This document shows positions 54,769-64,000 of a stretch of DNA of 64,000 nucleotides, piece after piece. The notes below the pieces were generated by a model. That model had not been told where the DNA came from, searched no databases, and was given only the letters and a program-made list of their open reading frames with translations. Position 1 is the first letter of the stretch. The number at the start of each line of letters is the position of its first letter. This DNA is from Arion vulgaris. Its lineage: Eukaryota; Mollusca; Gastropoda; Stylommatophora; Arionidae. The position numbers were made by a program, and so were the translations under genes. The DNA lies in assembly GCA_020796225.1 (NCBI GenBank), contig CM036767.1, positions 17,413,927 to 17,477,926 of the forward strand, written 5' to 3'.

Positions 54769-55366
54769 CATCGTTTCCCAAACTGCGGTCCGTGGACTCC
54801 TGTGGTCTGCAGGTACTTCTCCCTGTGGTCTGCGAGGTACTTCTCCCTGTGGTCTGCGAGGTACTTCTCCCTGTGGTCTGCGAGGTACTTCTCCCTGTGG
54901 TCTGCGAGGTACTTCTCCCTGTGGTCTGCGAGGTACTTCTCCCTGTGGTCTGCGAGGTACTTCTCCTGTGGTCTGCAGGTATTCCCTGTGGTCTGCGAGG
55001 TACTTCTCCTGTGGTCTGCAAGGTACTACATGGAGGGTCCTCAAGCGTTGAAGAAATAATATGATTTTAGACATTTCAAACAGACAAATACATTTTTCAA
55101 ATATGTATAAAAACAGTGGTAAACTAGTTCCGCTGCAAAATCAAAGGACCCGGACGAGACCGGAGTCGAAATGTCTTTCAGGACAAAATGAAAGATTATT
55201 TGAAGTTTCCCGCAGTCTGAGAAATTAGAGCCAGCTTGACTGTTGATGTTGTGTCATAATAACTCCATCGCTAGAAGATTTTCATATATAGAAACTATTG
55301 GGTGTTCGCAACAGCAAAATGTATTTCAAATGGGGTCCACTGTAATGTTAAGTTTGAGAACCGCTG
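54769..55366 (+). mobile_element. hAT-like non-autonomous element with internal 24-bp array
   Basis: Left end CATCGTTTCCCAAACTGCGG, right end GTTTGAGAACCGCTG. The interior TCCCGCAGTCTGAGAAATTA and TTCAAATGGGGTCCACTGTA match 12782-13168 in reverse. Between them CTGTGGTCTGCGAGGTACTT plus CTCC is repeated about nine times (54803-55030), an expansion of the subterminal GTGGTCTGC sequence. No clean 8-base duplication was seen at this copy. Confidence 0.7.
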
Positions 55367-55803
55367 GTCTACCATATTCTCAAGATATTATCAAGAAAAA
55401 CAAGTTCAAATGTGATCAAAGGAGAAAACAAGGGCACAGAAAATACAACGACAGCTATATTATATTTAAACCATTACACGTTCCTGCAAACCACCTACAT
55501 ACAAGCTACCCTACTAAAATATACTTCGGTAGCAAAAATTACTATTTTACTTTGTTTCGTAACCTGAATGTTTTTGTAAACACTCCGGTTTCTTTAGTAT
55601 ATTTTTAATATACATTAAGAGAACTAACTCTGAACTCTATGGCAATCTATTTTTGTGGCGTGACCCATTTTTCGTATTTAATATTTCTGTGTTTATGGCT
55701 TCATAATTTCAGTTATTTCTTAGAAATGCGAGAATGTTCTTGATTGCACTAGTATCACCTTGTTGAACTCAATAACTATCTTTGGTTGTTTTATTTGTGT
55801 GTG
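55367..55803. other. No gene recognised
   Basis: AT-rich sequence with a small open frame to 55608 lacking family signals. Confidence 0.4.
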
Positions 55804-56055
55804 TGTGTTGCAGGGGCTCACAATGGGAGCAAAGAATAGTAACACTGCGACCTACAAGGCATGTCGTAAAGGCGTCTAATGTAGAGGCCTAGGAAGCTAC
55901 CCTAATAAATAAAAAGCGTCGCAGAAATCGGATGTGCTGGCCTACTTGTAGATGCATAACTGGCACAACGCACAATCGCTTTTAGACTCAGATCACATAC
56001 AAATCACAAAGAGTGGTTAACAAGTGGCCGATATGGAGCGTTCGAAGAAGAAGAA
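55804..56055 (+). repeat. SINE-C copy
   Basis: TTGCAGGGGCTCACAATGGG, GACCTACAAGGCATGTCGTA, GCGTCGCAGAAATCGGATGT, GTGGTTAACAAGTGGCCGAT and GAAGAAGAAGAAAA. One of the clearest copies. Confidence 0.85.
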
Positions 56056-56188
56056 AACTAACCCCTTCCTTTCCATCCCCGATCAAAATGTCATGTCGCA
56101 ACTCAACCTAATATGGATGTCTTATTTAGTTATGTCAGAGCGTATTGGACTTTTTCTTGTTGTGGCTATGTGACCTGGACTAAGAAGA

Positions 56189-56540
56189 ATTGTTTGCTGA
56201 GTATTGTGTTCTGATATAAAGGGTATAAAGCGGAACGATTGTTTGCTGAGTATTGTGTTCTGATATCAAGGGTATAAAACGGAACGATTGTTTTGCTGAG
56301 TATTGTGTTCTGATATCAAGGGTATAAAACGGAACGATTGTTTTGCTGAGTATTGTGTTCTGATATCAAGGGTATAAAACGGAACGATTGTTTTGCTGAG
56401 TATTGTGTTCTGATATCAAGGGTATAAAACGGAACGATTGTTTTGCTGAGTATTGTGTTCTGATATCAAGGGTATAAAACGGAACGATTGTTTTGCTGAG
56501 TATTGTGTTCTGATATCAAGGGTATAAAACGGAACGATTG
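56189..56540. repeat. 50-bp tandem repeat, about seven units
   Basis: TGCTGAGTATTGTGTTCTGA, TATCAAGGGTATAAAACGG and AACGATTGTTT. The last unit runs straight into a reverse SINE-A (GAACGATTGACTTCATTGCG). Confidence 0.93.
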
Positions 56541-56763
56541 ACTTCATTGCGCCAGGTTGTACCCCGAATGGCTCGGTCCTTCTCCGCAGAAATGGCACGT
56601 CACCTGCCGAGTGTATTACACAAAGCAAGAACTCCGTAGCTCCGGCAATAATTCTAGTAGTCTCTAGGGAAAATGCACTCGTTAACAGAACGACACGGTC
56701 CGGTTTCGAACTCACGACCTACGGAAAGCAAGGCAAAGATTTAACCACTTAGCCACGGCGACC
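56535..56763 (-). repeat. SINE-A copy
   Basis: GACTTCATTGCGCCAGGTTG, AAGCAAGAACTCCGTAGCTC, CGGTTTCGAACTCACGACCT (B box) and GATTTAACCACTTAGCCACG (A-box end). Confidence 0.87.
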
Positions 56764-56840
56764 CCATTGTGTTGTTGTATGGGTGTGAAATCCTGGGTTG
56801 GACTTTTGGTGTTGAGCTTGATGTAGCCCTGAGAAGGACT

Positions 56841-56869
56841 TTGTGTGTGTGTGTGTGTGTGTGTGTGTG
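56841..56869. repeat. (GT)n microsatellite
   Basis: About 14 GT dinucleotides. Confidence 0.95.
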
Positions 56870-57410
56870 GGCTAGGAAGTTGCCGTTGTTCATTGTGTCT
56901 GAAGTTGCTGTCTGACTGGCGTGTTGGTGGTCTCTAGGTTGTTGCTGTTATTCATTTTGTCTGAAGTTGCTGTCTGACTGGCGTGTTGGTGGTCTCTAGG
57001 TTGTTGCTGTTGTTCATTGTGTCTGAAGTTGCTGTCTGGCTGACGTGTTGGTGGTCTCTAGGTTGTCGCTGTTCTTCATTGTGTCTGAAGTTGCTGTCTG
57101 ACTGACGTGTTGGTGGTCTCTAGGTTGTCGCTGTTGTAATTGTATGAAGTTGCTGGCTGACGTGTTGGTGGTCTCTAGGTTGTTGCTGTTGTAATTGTCT
57201 GAAGTTGCTGGCTGACGTGTTGGTGGTCTCTAGGTTGTCGCTGTTGTAATTGTCTGAAGTTGCTGTCTGGCTCGACAGCTGTTATGTGTGGTCTCTAGGG
57301 TTGTCGCTGTTGTAATTGTATAAAGTTGCTGGCTGACGTGTTGGTGGTCTCTATGTTGTCGCTGTTAGAATTGTCTGAAGTTTCTGGCTGGCTGACGTGT
57401 TGGTACTTTT
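56870..57410. repeat. About 50-60-bp tandem repeat, nine units
   Basis: Units share GTCTGAAGTTGCTGTCTGAC, TGACGTGTTGGTGGTCTCTA and GGTTGTCGCTGTTGT. Length varies because of small internal deletions. Confidence 0.92.
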
Positions 57411-59017
57411 TGACGGATTCCTCTAATGCATCCAGTTTTATATAGAAGAGATGTCGCTAACATTGCATTCCTTGGCATTAGGACAACTAATCATAATACA
57501 CGCCACGGTATATGTAACATTGAATGGCATACGTGTGCGTGGAAAAGACGTCTATTTATATTAATACAGACACATGATGATGATACATGCAGTGTGGAAG
57601 AATGAATAAGGGGAGAAAATTAAGAGAAATAAATCAGTGGCATGGACGTCCCCGTACATTTTTTCGGATGGGAGAGGGGGGGTGTGGATAAAAAATGAAT
57701 ACAAAATGCAAAATAAATACACCAATTTTTACTTGGTAGTTTGCTGTGCGCAAAAATGGAGAAAACCCTGATTAACTTAAAATTGTAATCAAATTGTCAT
57801 TTTCCAGGGAAGTTGGGGCACACTTGCCCCCCTCCCACCCCTTGTCATAATGCATGTACATCCATGACAGGTGTGTTTTTTTAAAAGGAAAGATAATGGC
57901 ATTCGTCTGTTTTAATGTATGTTTGTCCATCTCCCTACCATGCGCGTTCTGTTGTTTACTTTCTTCAAGGCCATAAGGTTAGTTGTTTATTCATTTATTT
58001 CTCTGTTTATCGTCCTGTCTATCTTCCTGATGTTTTCATCCGATCTGTGGACACGCTAGATATTCAAGATTCTCACCCCGTGAGAAATTCGTAGTCTTTT
58101 CCATGTCAAGATGGCAACTGTCAAGGACTAGAGAAAGCTACCTTCGGCTGAGATCACACACGTTGCATTGAGTAGCTGAAAAGAAATCAAGAAAGAGTGA
58201 TTGACGTTCAGTTGAAGAAAGAATAAAAGATGTAACGGAATGTCAGGTCAACAAACTCAATCATCATCTTGTGTCACAATTATTTGCCTTCGCCTGCGCT
58301 ACATGCAGTAGGTGCCTATGAACCGGGGAGCAACGTATGCACATTCTCGACGCCACACCGATCACAAAGAGTGGTTAACTTACCTTACAAAAGGAAGAGA
58401 GCAAGGAGGTTTTTTTTTGCAAGAACCCCAGAGGAAGCAACGGAAGCAAAGAATATGATCAACAAATAAACAGTGTACAGGTATTAAGAGCTTCCGAAAA
58501 AACAAATAGACAAACACAGGATTCGAACCACTTACCCTCATTTCTTACGACACCCATCGCCTAGCCTAGCAATACGAGCGTACTTACGAACACCCCCAGT
58601 GAGCCATTCTCAAAAAATTTCTCACTAAGGAGTGTCTTTGAGGAGTGTCTTTCTCAAACGTTTGGTTATAACTAGACACAGAATAATCAGGAAAGGTTCG
58701 ATCGAACAGTGCTTACACAAACACATGCTATAAGCTTATTGTGCTTGTATATATTTGAGACAAGACAATATCATGCATACACACATGTATACACATATAA
58801 CAAACATGCATACATCATTCAAAGTAGCTTCAAATAATTTATTGTGAGATGAGAACAAGGAATGGTTACAAAAGGAACCATTTTCCATACCTCGAGGTTT
58901 ATTGGGTAATACGGTGTTAGGCCGGTATTTTTCATTGACCGTCGGCACACGATGAGTGGTGTGGTCAATATCACGCCGGTCGACTTTACTTACCAATGTT
59001 TTCCTAGTACTCAATTG
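57411..59017. other. No gene recognised
   Basis: About 1.6 kb with no supportable gene. It includes a SINE-C-like scrap GATCACAAAGAGTGGTTAAC near 58360. Confidence 0.4.
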
Positions 59018-59021
59018 AGGC

Positions 59022-59310
59022 TGGGTTGACCTGGGAGACGTTTATCTTATAGGCTGGGTTGACCTGGCAGACGTTTGTCTTATAGGCTGGGTTGACCTGG
59101 GAGACATTTGTCTTATAGGCTGGGTTGACCTGACAGACGTTTATCTTATAGGCTGGGTTGACCTGACAGACGTTTATCTTATAGGCTGGGTTGACCTGGG
59201 AGACGTTTATCTTATAGGCTGGGTTGACCTGGGAGCCGTTTATCTTATAGGCTGGGTTGACCAGACAGACGTTTGTCTTATAGGCAGGGTTGACCTGGGA
59301 GACGTTTATC
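59022..59310. repeat. 33-bp minisatellite
   Basis: About eight units of GGCTGGGTTGACCTGGGAGA plus CGTTTATCTTATA. The unit is 11 codons, hence the repeated VNPAYKIN open frame on the minus strand, which I do not regard as a gene. Confidence 0.93.
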
Positions 59311-59381
59311 CTATAAGAACACACGCAAGTAGGATGGAAAAGAAGAGATAGATGTCGGGTCGAATCTAACAAGTAAATCTT

Positions 59382-59550
59382 CTTCTGTGAACGCCCCATA
59401 TCGATCACTTATTAAACCACTCGTTGTGGTTTGTATGTGATCTGAACCTAAGAGCAATTGTGCGTTGTGACAGTTATGCGCCTATGTGTGACTAGGTCAG
59501 CACATCCGATTTCTTGCCACGCTTCTTATTTACTAGGATAGCTTTACCTA
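59382..59550 (-). repeat. SINE-C copy, truncated
   Basis: CTTCTTCTGTGAACGCCCCA, GAGCAATTGTGCGTTGTGAC and CACATCCGATTTCTTGCCAC. Confidence 0.75.
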
Positions 59551-59639
59551 GAACTGTGGAACAAATGGGTTTGTCACTTGGACGTCATCTTACTCGTGTA
59601 GGATGATCGGCGTCCGAAAAATATCGCCCTTCTCGAATG

Positions 59640-60010
59640 TTTGGGTTTGTACTACCAAGAAAATGTTCATCCATCTCCTAATCTGATCATGGTATGATAT
59701 TTATTATTGTTAACTGTTTCGTCGGTGTTTTTGAGATTAACCCTGCATTGCAATCAATTTTCTTATTCTTTTGTTTTACAATGTTACCGAGTTGTTACCA
59801 AATGTCGTGGTTTTCCGTTTTTGTCTTGAACTGTTCTGGTGGCTTGGGTGATTGTTATTTTTGCTCTTTGACAGGATTATGCTATGCCATCTAACCATCT
59901 TTTTCGTGGTCTTCCTTTCGCCTTCTTTCCTGATGTTCTGTTGTAGAAGACTGTATACTGTGGAGTTTGGGTGCATTCTTATTAAGTGTTCAAACCCTTG
60001 CAATTATTCA
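59640..60010 (-). pseudogene. LINE-like C-terminal fragment
   Basis: The minus-strand frame: LIRMHPNSTVYSLLQQNIRK, EGERKTTKKMVRWHSIIL, then KSKNNNHPSHQNSSRQKRKT. The ending matches the + strand copy at 48632-49190. Confidence 0.7.
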
Positions 60011-60639
60011 ACATTTCTAGAATCGATCTTGCTCTCATACATACAGGTCTTATTCATAAACAACTCTTCACTCTTCACCCCTTGGTCCGCAACCAAGATC
60101 TTCCAAGCTTTCCTGATCCAATGTCATCTTTCCCAGATCTCTCCACTCTCTCCCATTTTCTTGCATCCCGTCTCTAACTCCCATCTCTAATCGCTCTACT
60201 CCGTCTCTAACTCCGTCTCTAACTCGTCTCTACTCCATCTCCATGTGTTCCTGTATTCATAACCACGCTTAGTGTTAATATTCTGTTTTGCGACGGAAAT
60301 AACTGTGTACATGTTCTTATTGTTTATTTTATACACTAGCTTCCAAACGGGACATTAAATCTTCACGACTTCTCACGACTAATTATTAACGAGTAAATTA
60401 CCTTCTTTAACCTTGTATGTTGTTTAATGACGAACTTGATTTTACCGTCATGTTTTCATCACGATAATGCAACATACGAAGAAAATACGGAAATGGATAA
60501 TGATGCGATTCCTTGTGGAGGAGGAAGAACCGATCCATCTGGAATTTCATACATTTTACACACGAGAAATTAACTACAAAGCAGTTTATAGAAGATATGT
60601 GGCATAGTTTGAATTTGCATTCATTTTATTGACGGCAAT
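60011..60639. other. No gene recognised
   Basis: It contains a CTCCGTCTCTAACTC-type short degenerate repeat near 60170-60240. No gene identified. Confidence 0.4.
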
Positions 60640-60712
60640 GAGCGTCTTGTCGAGTGGATTAGAGCGCGGCTTCCACGCGGGAGACTCTTGTTCAATTCAC
60701 GGTAAGGCCAAG
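60640..60712 (+). repeat. tRNA-like SINE head or tRNA pseudogene
   Basis: GTCGAGTGGATTAGAGCGCG (A-box region) and CTCTTGTTCAATTCACGG (B box TGTTCAATTCA). The anticodon stem does not pair well, so I do not call a functional tRNA. Confidence 0.55.
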
Positions 60713-60862
60713 GATTTGTTTTCTGTTACGGATATAAATGAAAAATCCTAACCTAAACCTGCATTAGCCATGCGGCATTACATTTCTCAGACTCACGTCC
60801 CACAGTCCTACACCGCCCTAAAAAGCGGTATTACATGCAGTAACGACAGTTTTTTTAATGTT

Positions 60863-61000
60863 TCAACAGTTCATGACAGCAACAGTCCATGACAGCAACA
60901 GTCCATGACAGCAACAGTTCATGACAGCAACAGTCCATGACAGCAACAGTCCATGACAGCAACAGTCCATGACAGCAACAGTCCATGACAGCAACAGAAT
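60863..61000. repeat. 16-bp tandem repeat upstream of the TM7 exon
   Basis: About eight units of CAGTCCATGACAGCAA ending about 85 bases before the exon acceptor. Confidence 0.93.
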
Positions 61001-61084
61001 AAGAAATATTATAATTAAAAATGATGTAAGCCATAGGTACCAAATAATAATTATATTACTATTGCTTTTATTTTTTTTCCTCAG

Positions 61085-61206
61085 ACAATCTGGCTGGATG
61101 ACATCACTAAACGAATCCCCTACCCTGTCAATCATGTTTATGTTTGCTTATTTGCTGTGCTACTTCAACAGTGCTGTCAATCCACTCATCTACAATTTCA
61201 TGAGCG
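61085..61206 (+). CDS. Neuropeptide GPCR exon with TM7 (orexin/allatotropin receptor-like), partial gene
   Basis: This exon encodes extracellular loop 3 and TM7. One base completes the split codon, 40 codons follow, and one base is left (phase 1). Loop 3 reads QSGWMTSLNESPT. TM7 ends CYFNSAVNPLIYNFMSG, with the NPxxY motif intact (Asn, Pro and Tyr all present); the final Gly is completed in the next exon. Orexin and allatotropin receptors end TM7 very similarly (NSA.NP.IYNF.SG.F). The acceptor follows a long T-rich tract ending CCTCAG, and the donor is AGCG|GTAAGAAT. The expected next exon (helix 8, starting near K-F-R, and the C-terminal tail) is not evident before 64000. A 16-bp minisatellite ends about 85 bases upstream of the acceptor and leaves little unique room for a branch point. 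Confidence 0.9.
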
Positions 61207-61486
61207 GTAAGAATCATTTCGTATTACCAGGGTCGTGCGGTATATTTTCTCACTATGATGCAAGTCTTCGAAATGCCGTCCCTCAAATAATTTTTCCTTA
61301 AAATAACCTTCAATTGTAATTGTGTTTTGGTTGCTTATGCCGCCCTCTTACGGTACCGCCTGATGCGGCCACCTCTCTGCATCATAACACGGTACGGCCC
61401 TGCGTATTACATTGTACCTGTTAGTCGTGTTAGTATTTTAGTTTATTTATTGACCAGCAGAAGATAAGACAGTAGTGGCAGTAGTA
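61207..61486. other. Start of intron after TM7 exon; no gene recognised
   Basis: It begins GTAAGAATC, a good donor. No helix 8/C-tail exon was found in the following 2.8 kb. Confidence 0.5.
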
Positions 61487-61803
61487 GGTGACATCTGTGG
61501 CTTAGGGGATAGTGACTCGGCCTATGAACCCTGATGTTCTGAGTTCGAATCCCGCTGCGGAAAGTTTGGTTGTAAATTGTTTCGCGTGCATTTTTACAAA
61601 AGGACGATGACACCACCCGTTCAGAAAGCAGTGACAAACTACTGAACGTAATAATGCCTAGACAAATCACAAACAGCGTTAAAAAGCTGGGGTTGATTCG
61701 CAAAGTCTTTAAAGGATATGCATATTAAGCTTTGTAGTAGTAGTAGCAGTAGTAGTAGAGAGAGAGTAGTAGTAGTAGTAGTGTAGTAGTATTAGTAGTA
61801 GTA
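61487..61803 (+). repeat. tRNA-derived SINE with (TAG)n tail
   Basis: TGTGGCTTAGGGGATAGTG (A-box region) and TGAGTTCGAATCCCGCTGCG (B box) form a tRNA-like head. A body of about 170 bases leads to a (GTA)n run (61733-61803). It is a different family from SINE-A to SINE-D. Confidence 0.65.
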
Positions 61804-62039
61804 ATAACATCAATTGAGAGACAGAAATAAAAGTAATTCTACTACTGCTTCTGTCCTTCTATCTTTTTATTATTGTTCTGTAAACTGATGTTTCACTGCA
61901 AAGCTAGGTGCTCAGTTTTCACCAACATATCAAATATGCATACTGATGGTTCCTGTGGAAACAAACTCTGATTATAACCACTTTATATTGTCTGATCCAG
62001 TACACTGACAAGTATTCAACTTTAACATCATATCAACAT

Positions 62040-62105
62040 CGTTTTATGTTACAACAAGTGTTCATAATAATAATATTCTTTAGCGTTAAATATAGTTTTT
62101 TGGCA
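62040..62105 (+). repeat. Repeat D, left fragment
   Basis: AATATTCTTTAGCGTTAAAT matches the middle of repeat D; the copy resumes at about 63316. Confidence 0.5.
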
Positions 62106-63312
62106 TGTAACAGGGAAGCAGAGGCGATACACAAAATTACGGCCCTTGGTTTTAGAGGAAGGCGAATAACATGTGACCGGAAATTTACGACCAGATGGGA
62201 CAGCAGGCTGGTGATTTGGCAATCCAATTTCCGGATGAGGGTGCTATATAAGGCGGGACTCGGTCAGCACACGAGGATCACGAGGAAACGACAGAGAACC
62301 ACGCAACACAAGAGAAGCACTGAAGATTCAGACAGACACAGGAAAGTGATACATGTAGTAGGAGCATATTATAAGAAATTAATGAAGTGTTAGATAAGGT
62401 AACGCTGATTTTGTTATGTTTAATATATATCTAAGTGTCGCCATATTTATTATATTACTCAGCTAGGATATAAAGTGTCAGAGAGCTGTGTTTGTAGTTA
62501 TCGTCACGTGGCGACAGATAATTTCGTCAAGTTTCGCCAAGTCCAGTTTATGTTAACCTCTGGAGATCGGTAGTCATCAATCACGTGGCAGAAGAACTTT
62601 CATCTTAGGTTGACAGAGTCTTTCATTAGACTTTCTTTCTACAGTGTCGTTCTTTGAGGACGTCGGCGCATCTAATTATCACTCAACCTGACTTCAACTG
62701 TTCAGAGCATTAGTTACCACGTGGGTCAGTTGTCAAGCATTAGCCTTTGGTTTTGTCAGAGACGACGATCCAGTTCTACTTCGTCAATTAACTCGAGCTA
62801 CAAATTAACTGATACACAGTCGGATTTAGAAGGGCTGCAGTTTGAATCCAAAACGTGAAATCTTGTGTGTAGAGATAGATTGATAAATTCCAAGGACATC
62901 GGATACATAATTAAGAAATTAGTGTTGGACAGTGGAGCAATCGGCGCATTAAGACTGTGTAATTTAAGTAGTTTAGAAGAACCTGTTCCAGTAGGAGAAA
63001 TCGGTTGGATGTGACATTCTTTCAAGTTTCAGCGTTAAGAAATGTGTATTTTAATTGTGTGTATTTTATAATACTTATGTGAGTGTTTCATGAAATGTTT
63101 GTGCACGTATACAACTTAGAGAAGTGAATAATTAGAGATGCAAGTATCTTGATAACCTTTTTGATGCAGAGAATACAATCTAAGAATAAAGAAACTTACG
63201 TATGGGATAACTTGATACCACGTGTTTACGTATTCTAAAGTGCTTAGGATATTACACCAACTTGTATTAAATGTATTCAGTATAGATTTGTTCAAACCCC
63301 CATACTGTTACA
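62106..63312 (+). mobile_element. Candidate solo LTR or similar 1.2-kb insertion in repeat D
   Basis: It starts TGTAACAGGG and ends CTGTTACA, so the ends form a TG...CA inverted pair. Inside are a TATA box (GCTATATAAGGCGGG, 62241) and an AATAAA signal (near 63183), in the order expected of an LTR. The near-direct repeat TGTAACAGGG/TGTTACAGGG makes the boundaries ambiguous, and no 4-6-base target duplication is clear. No gag or pol sequence is present; the 115-codon open frame at 62046-62393 has no recognised family. Confidence 0.4.
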
Positions 63313-63315
63313 GGG

Positions 63316-63450
63316 ATTATATAACCTTATTTTCGCTTACTTTGTTCTGTATATAAAATGAATTCATTTTATCTAACCTACTATAATGTGAAAGTCACGT
63401 GAATGTTGGGGTCTGATTTCTAAGAATATGACGTCTCGCTGGCCGTTTGT
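63316..63450 (+). repeat. Repeat D, right fragment
   Basis: TATATAAAATGAATTCATTT, GTCACGTGAATGTTGGGGTC, then CTCGCTGGCCGTTTGTTATC, the repeat D ending. Confidence 0.65.
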
Positions 63451-63559
63451 TATCGGGAGGACACAAATAGGATCAAAATATGATCCAATATATGTCAGCC
63501 TGTCATTAATGACTCGTATCATTGATTCCAAGATATAATTAACAATTTTTGAAGTAATT

Positions 63560-63775
63560 CGAACGCCAACATATCGACCACTTGTTAACCACTCGATGCT
63601 TTGTTGCAATCTGAGTAACGCGATTGTACGCCGTACCAGTTATCGTCTACAGTGAAACCCACCGATTTCTGCGATGCTTTTTTATTCAGAGTAGTTCTGT
63701 ACAATCTAGTCCTTTTGAAGCCTGTAATTGCAGTAGTACTATTCTTTGCTTCCTTGCGGGTCCGATTCACAGGGA
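63560..63775 (-). repeat. SINE-C copy, degraded
   Basis: ACATATCGACCACTTGTTAA, GCGATTGTACGCCGTACCAG, ACCGATTTCTGCGATGC and GTACTATTCTTTGCTTCC. Confidence 0.7.
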
Positions 63776-64000
63776 ATTAACAATTCTAGAATATAATTGC
63801 AAGACATACTCGAGACATGTTACCTTACTCGGACAGGTCAAAGAAAGTGAGACTAAAAGCTTGAGTTCTCTGTTGGGAACCAACTCACCCTTACCTCTTT
63901 ATTTTCAAGATGGACACTTTCAGAACTAAAGAATTTTCTTAAATGTAAATGTCGTTGAAGTTCCAACTTGCATGTTCCAATTAAATAGACGAGAGATTCA

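Larger units (their letters stand above)
26261..61084 (+). other. Giant 34.8-kb intron between TM6 and TM7 exons
   Basis: The intron begins GTAAGT and ends in a T-rich tract with CCTCAG at 61084. Phase 2 on both sides joins AG to A to give an Arg codon between VL and QSGW. It is filled with tandem arrays, SINEs, LINE fragments and MITEs. I recognise no host exon inside it. The assignment depends on the TM6 and TM7 exons belonging to one gene, which strand, order, phase and family motifs all support. Confidence 0.78.

Noticed and set aside
60640..60712. Functional tRNA gene
   Set aside because: The A and B boxes are tRNA-like, but the anticodon stem and loop do not fold properly and no terminator is placed correctly.
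62046..62393. 115-codon frame as a receptor C-tail exon or host gene
   Set aside because: No GPCR helix 8 motif (K-F-R...) and no matching acceptor phase; it overlaps the candidate LTR insertion.

Overview
The window is eukaryotic intron and repeat sequence with one recognisable host gene. Three short exons on the + strand (20846-21029, 26122-26260, 61085-61206) encode transmembrane helices 5, 6 and 7 of a rhodopsin-class neuropeptide GPCR. The motifs LWHVRVPGT after TM5, CYFP in TM6 and NSAVNPLIYNFMSG in TM7 point to the orexin/allatotropin receptor group. Splice phases (1, then 2, then 1) match exactly across the exons, so I read them as one gene. Its two internal introns are 5.1 kb and 34.8 kb. 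Exons for TM1-TM4 and for the C-terminal tail were not found here.

The organism is an animal, most likely a lophotrochozoan and perhaps a gastropod mollusc. That is inference from the receptor type, the gene structure and the mix of SINE and LINE families; nothing in the window proves it.

Everything else is repetitive. About 18 kb (sum of the array coordinates given here) is tandem repeats: a 47-bp array at 17.2-20.4 kb, a 39-bp array at 33.05-34.98 kb, a 23-bp array at 42.5-43.7 kb, an (ATC)n block at 45.0-46.0 kb, a 37-bp array at 49.9-52.2 kb, and many smaller ones. Around these lie some thirty 5'-truncated non-LTR retrotransposon (LINE) pieces. They include one frameshifted reverse transcriptase (13.5-14.86 kb) and several RNase H regions (24.9, 39.9, 53.7 kb). 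There are at least four dispersed SINE-like families, called SINE-A to SINE-D here, and an unclassified repeat, repeat D. DNA-transposon derivatives are also present: two MITEs with TIR CAGTGGCGGCTCGT, a hAT-like element with 8-bp target duplications, and a 259-bp mariner-like MITE.

Region by region: 0-7.5 kb, repeat D, SINE-C/D and LINE ends; 7.9-9.2 kb, minisatellites grown from LINE coding sequence; 9.8-13.2 kb, SINEs, microsatellites and MITEs; 13.2-15.5 kb, a SINE-A and two LINE copies; 16.5-20.4 kb, two large arrays; 20.8-26.3 kb, receptor exons 1 and 2; 26.3-61.1 kb, the giant intron; 61.1-64 kb, exon 3, tRNA-like SINE heads and a possible solo LTR.

The most interesting pattern is that many minisatellites are internal expansions of identifiable parent sequences: LINE coding segments, SINE segments, and in one case the 5' splice site of receptor exon 2 itself. 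Two arrays on the sense strand of the big intron carry multiple copies of the consensus 5' splice site AG|GTAAGT.
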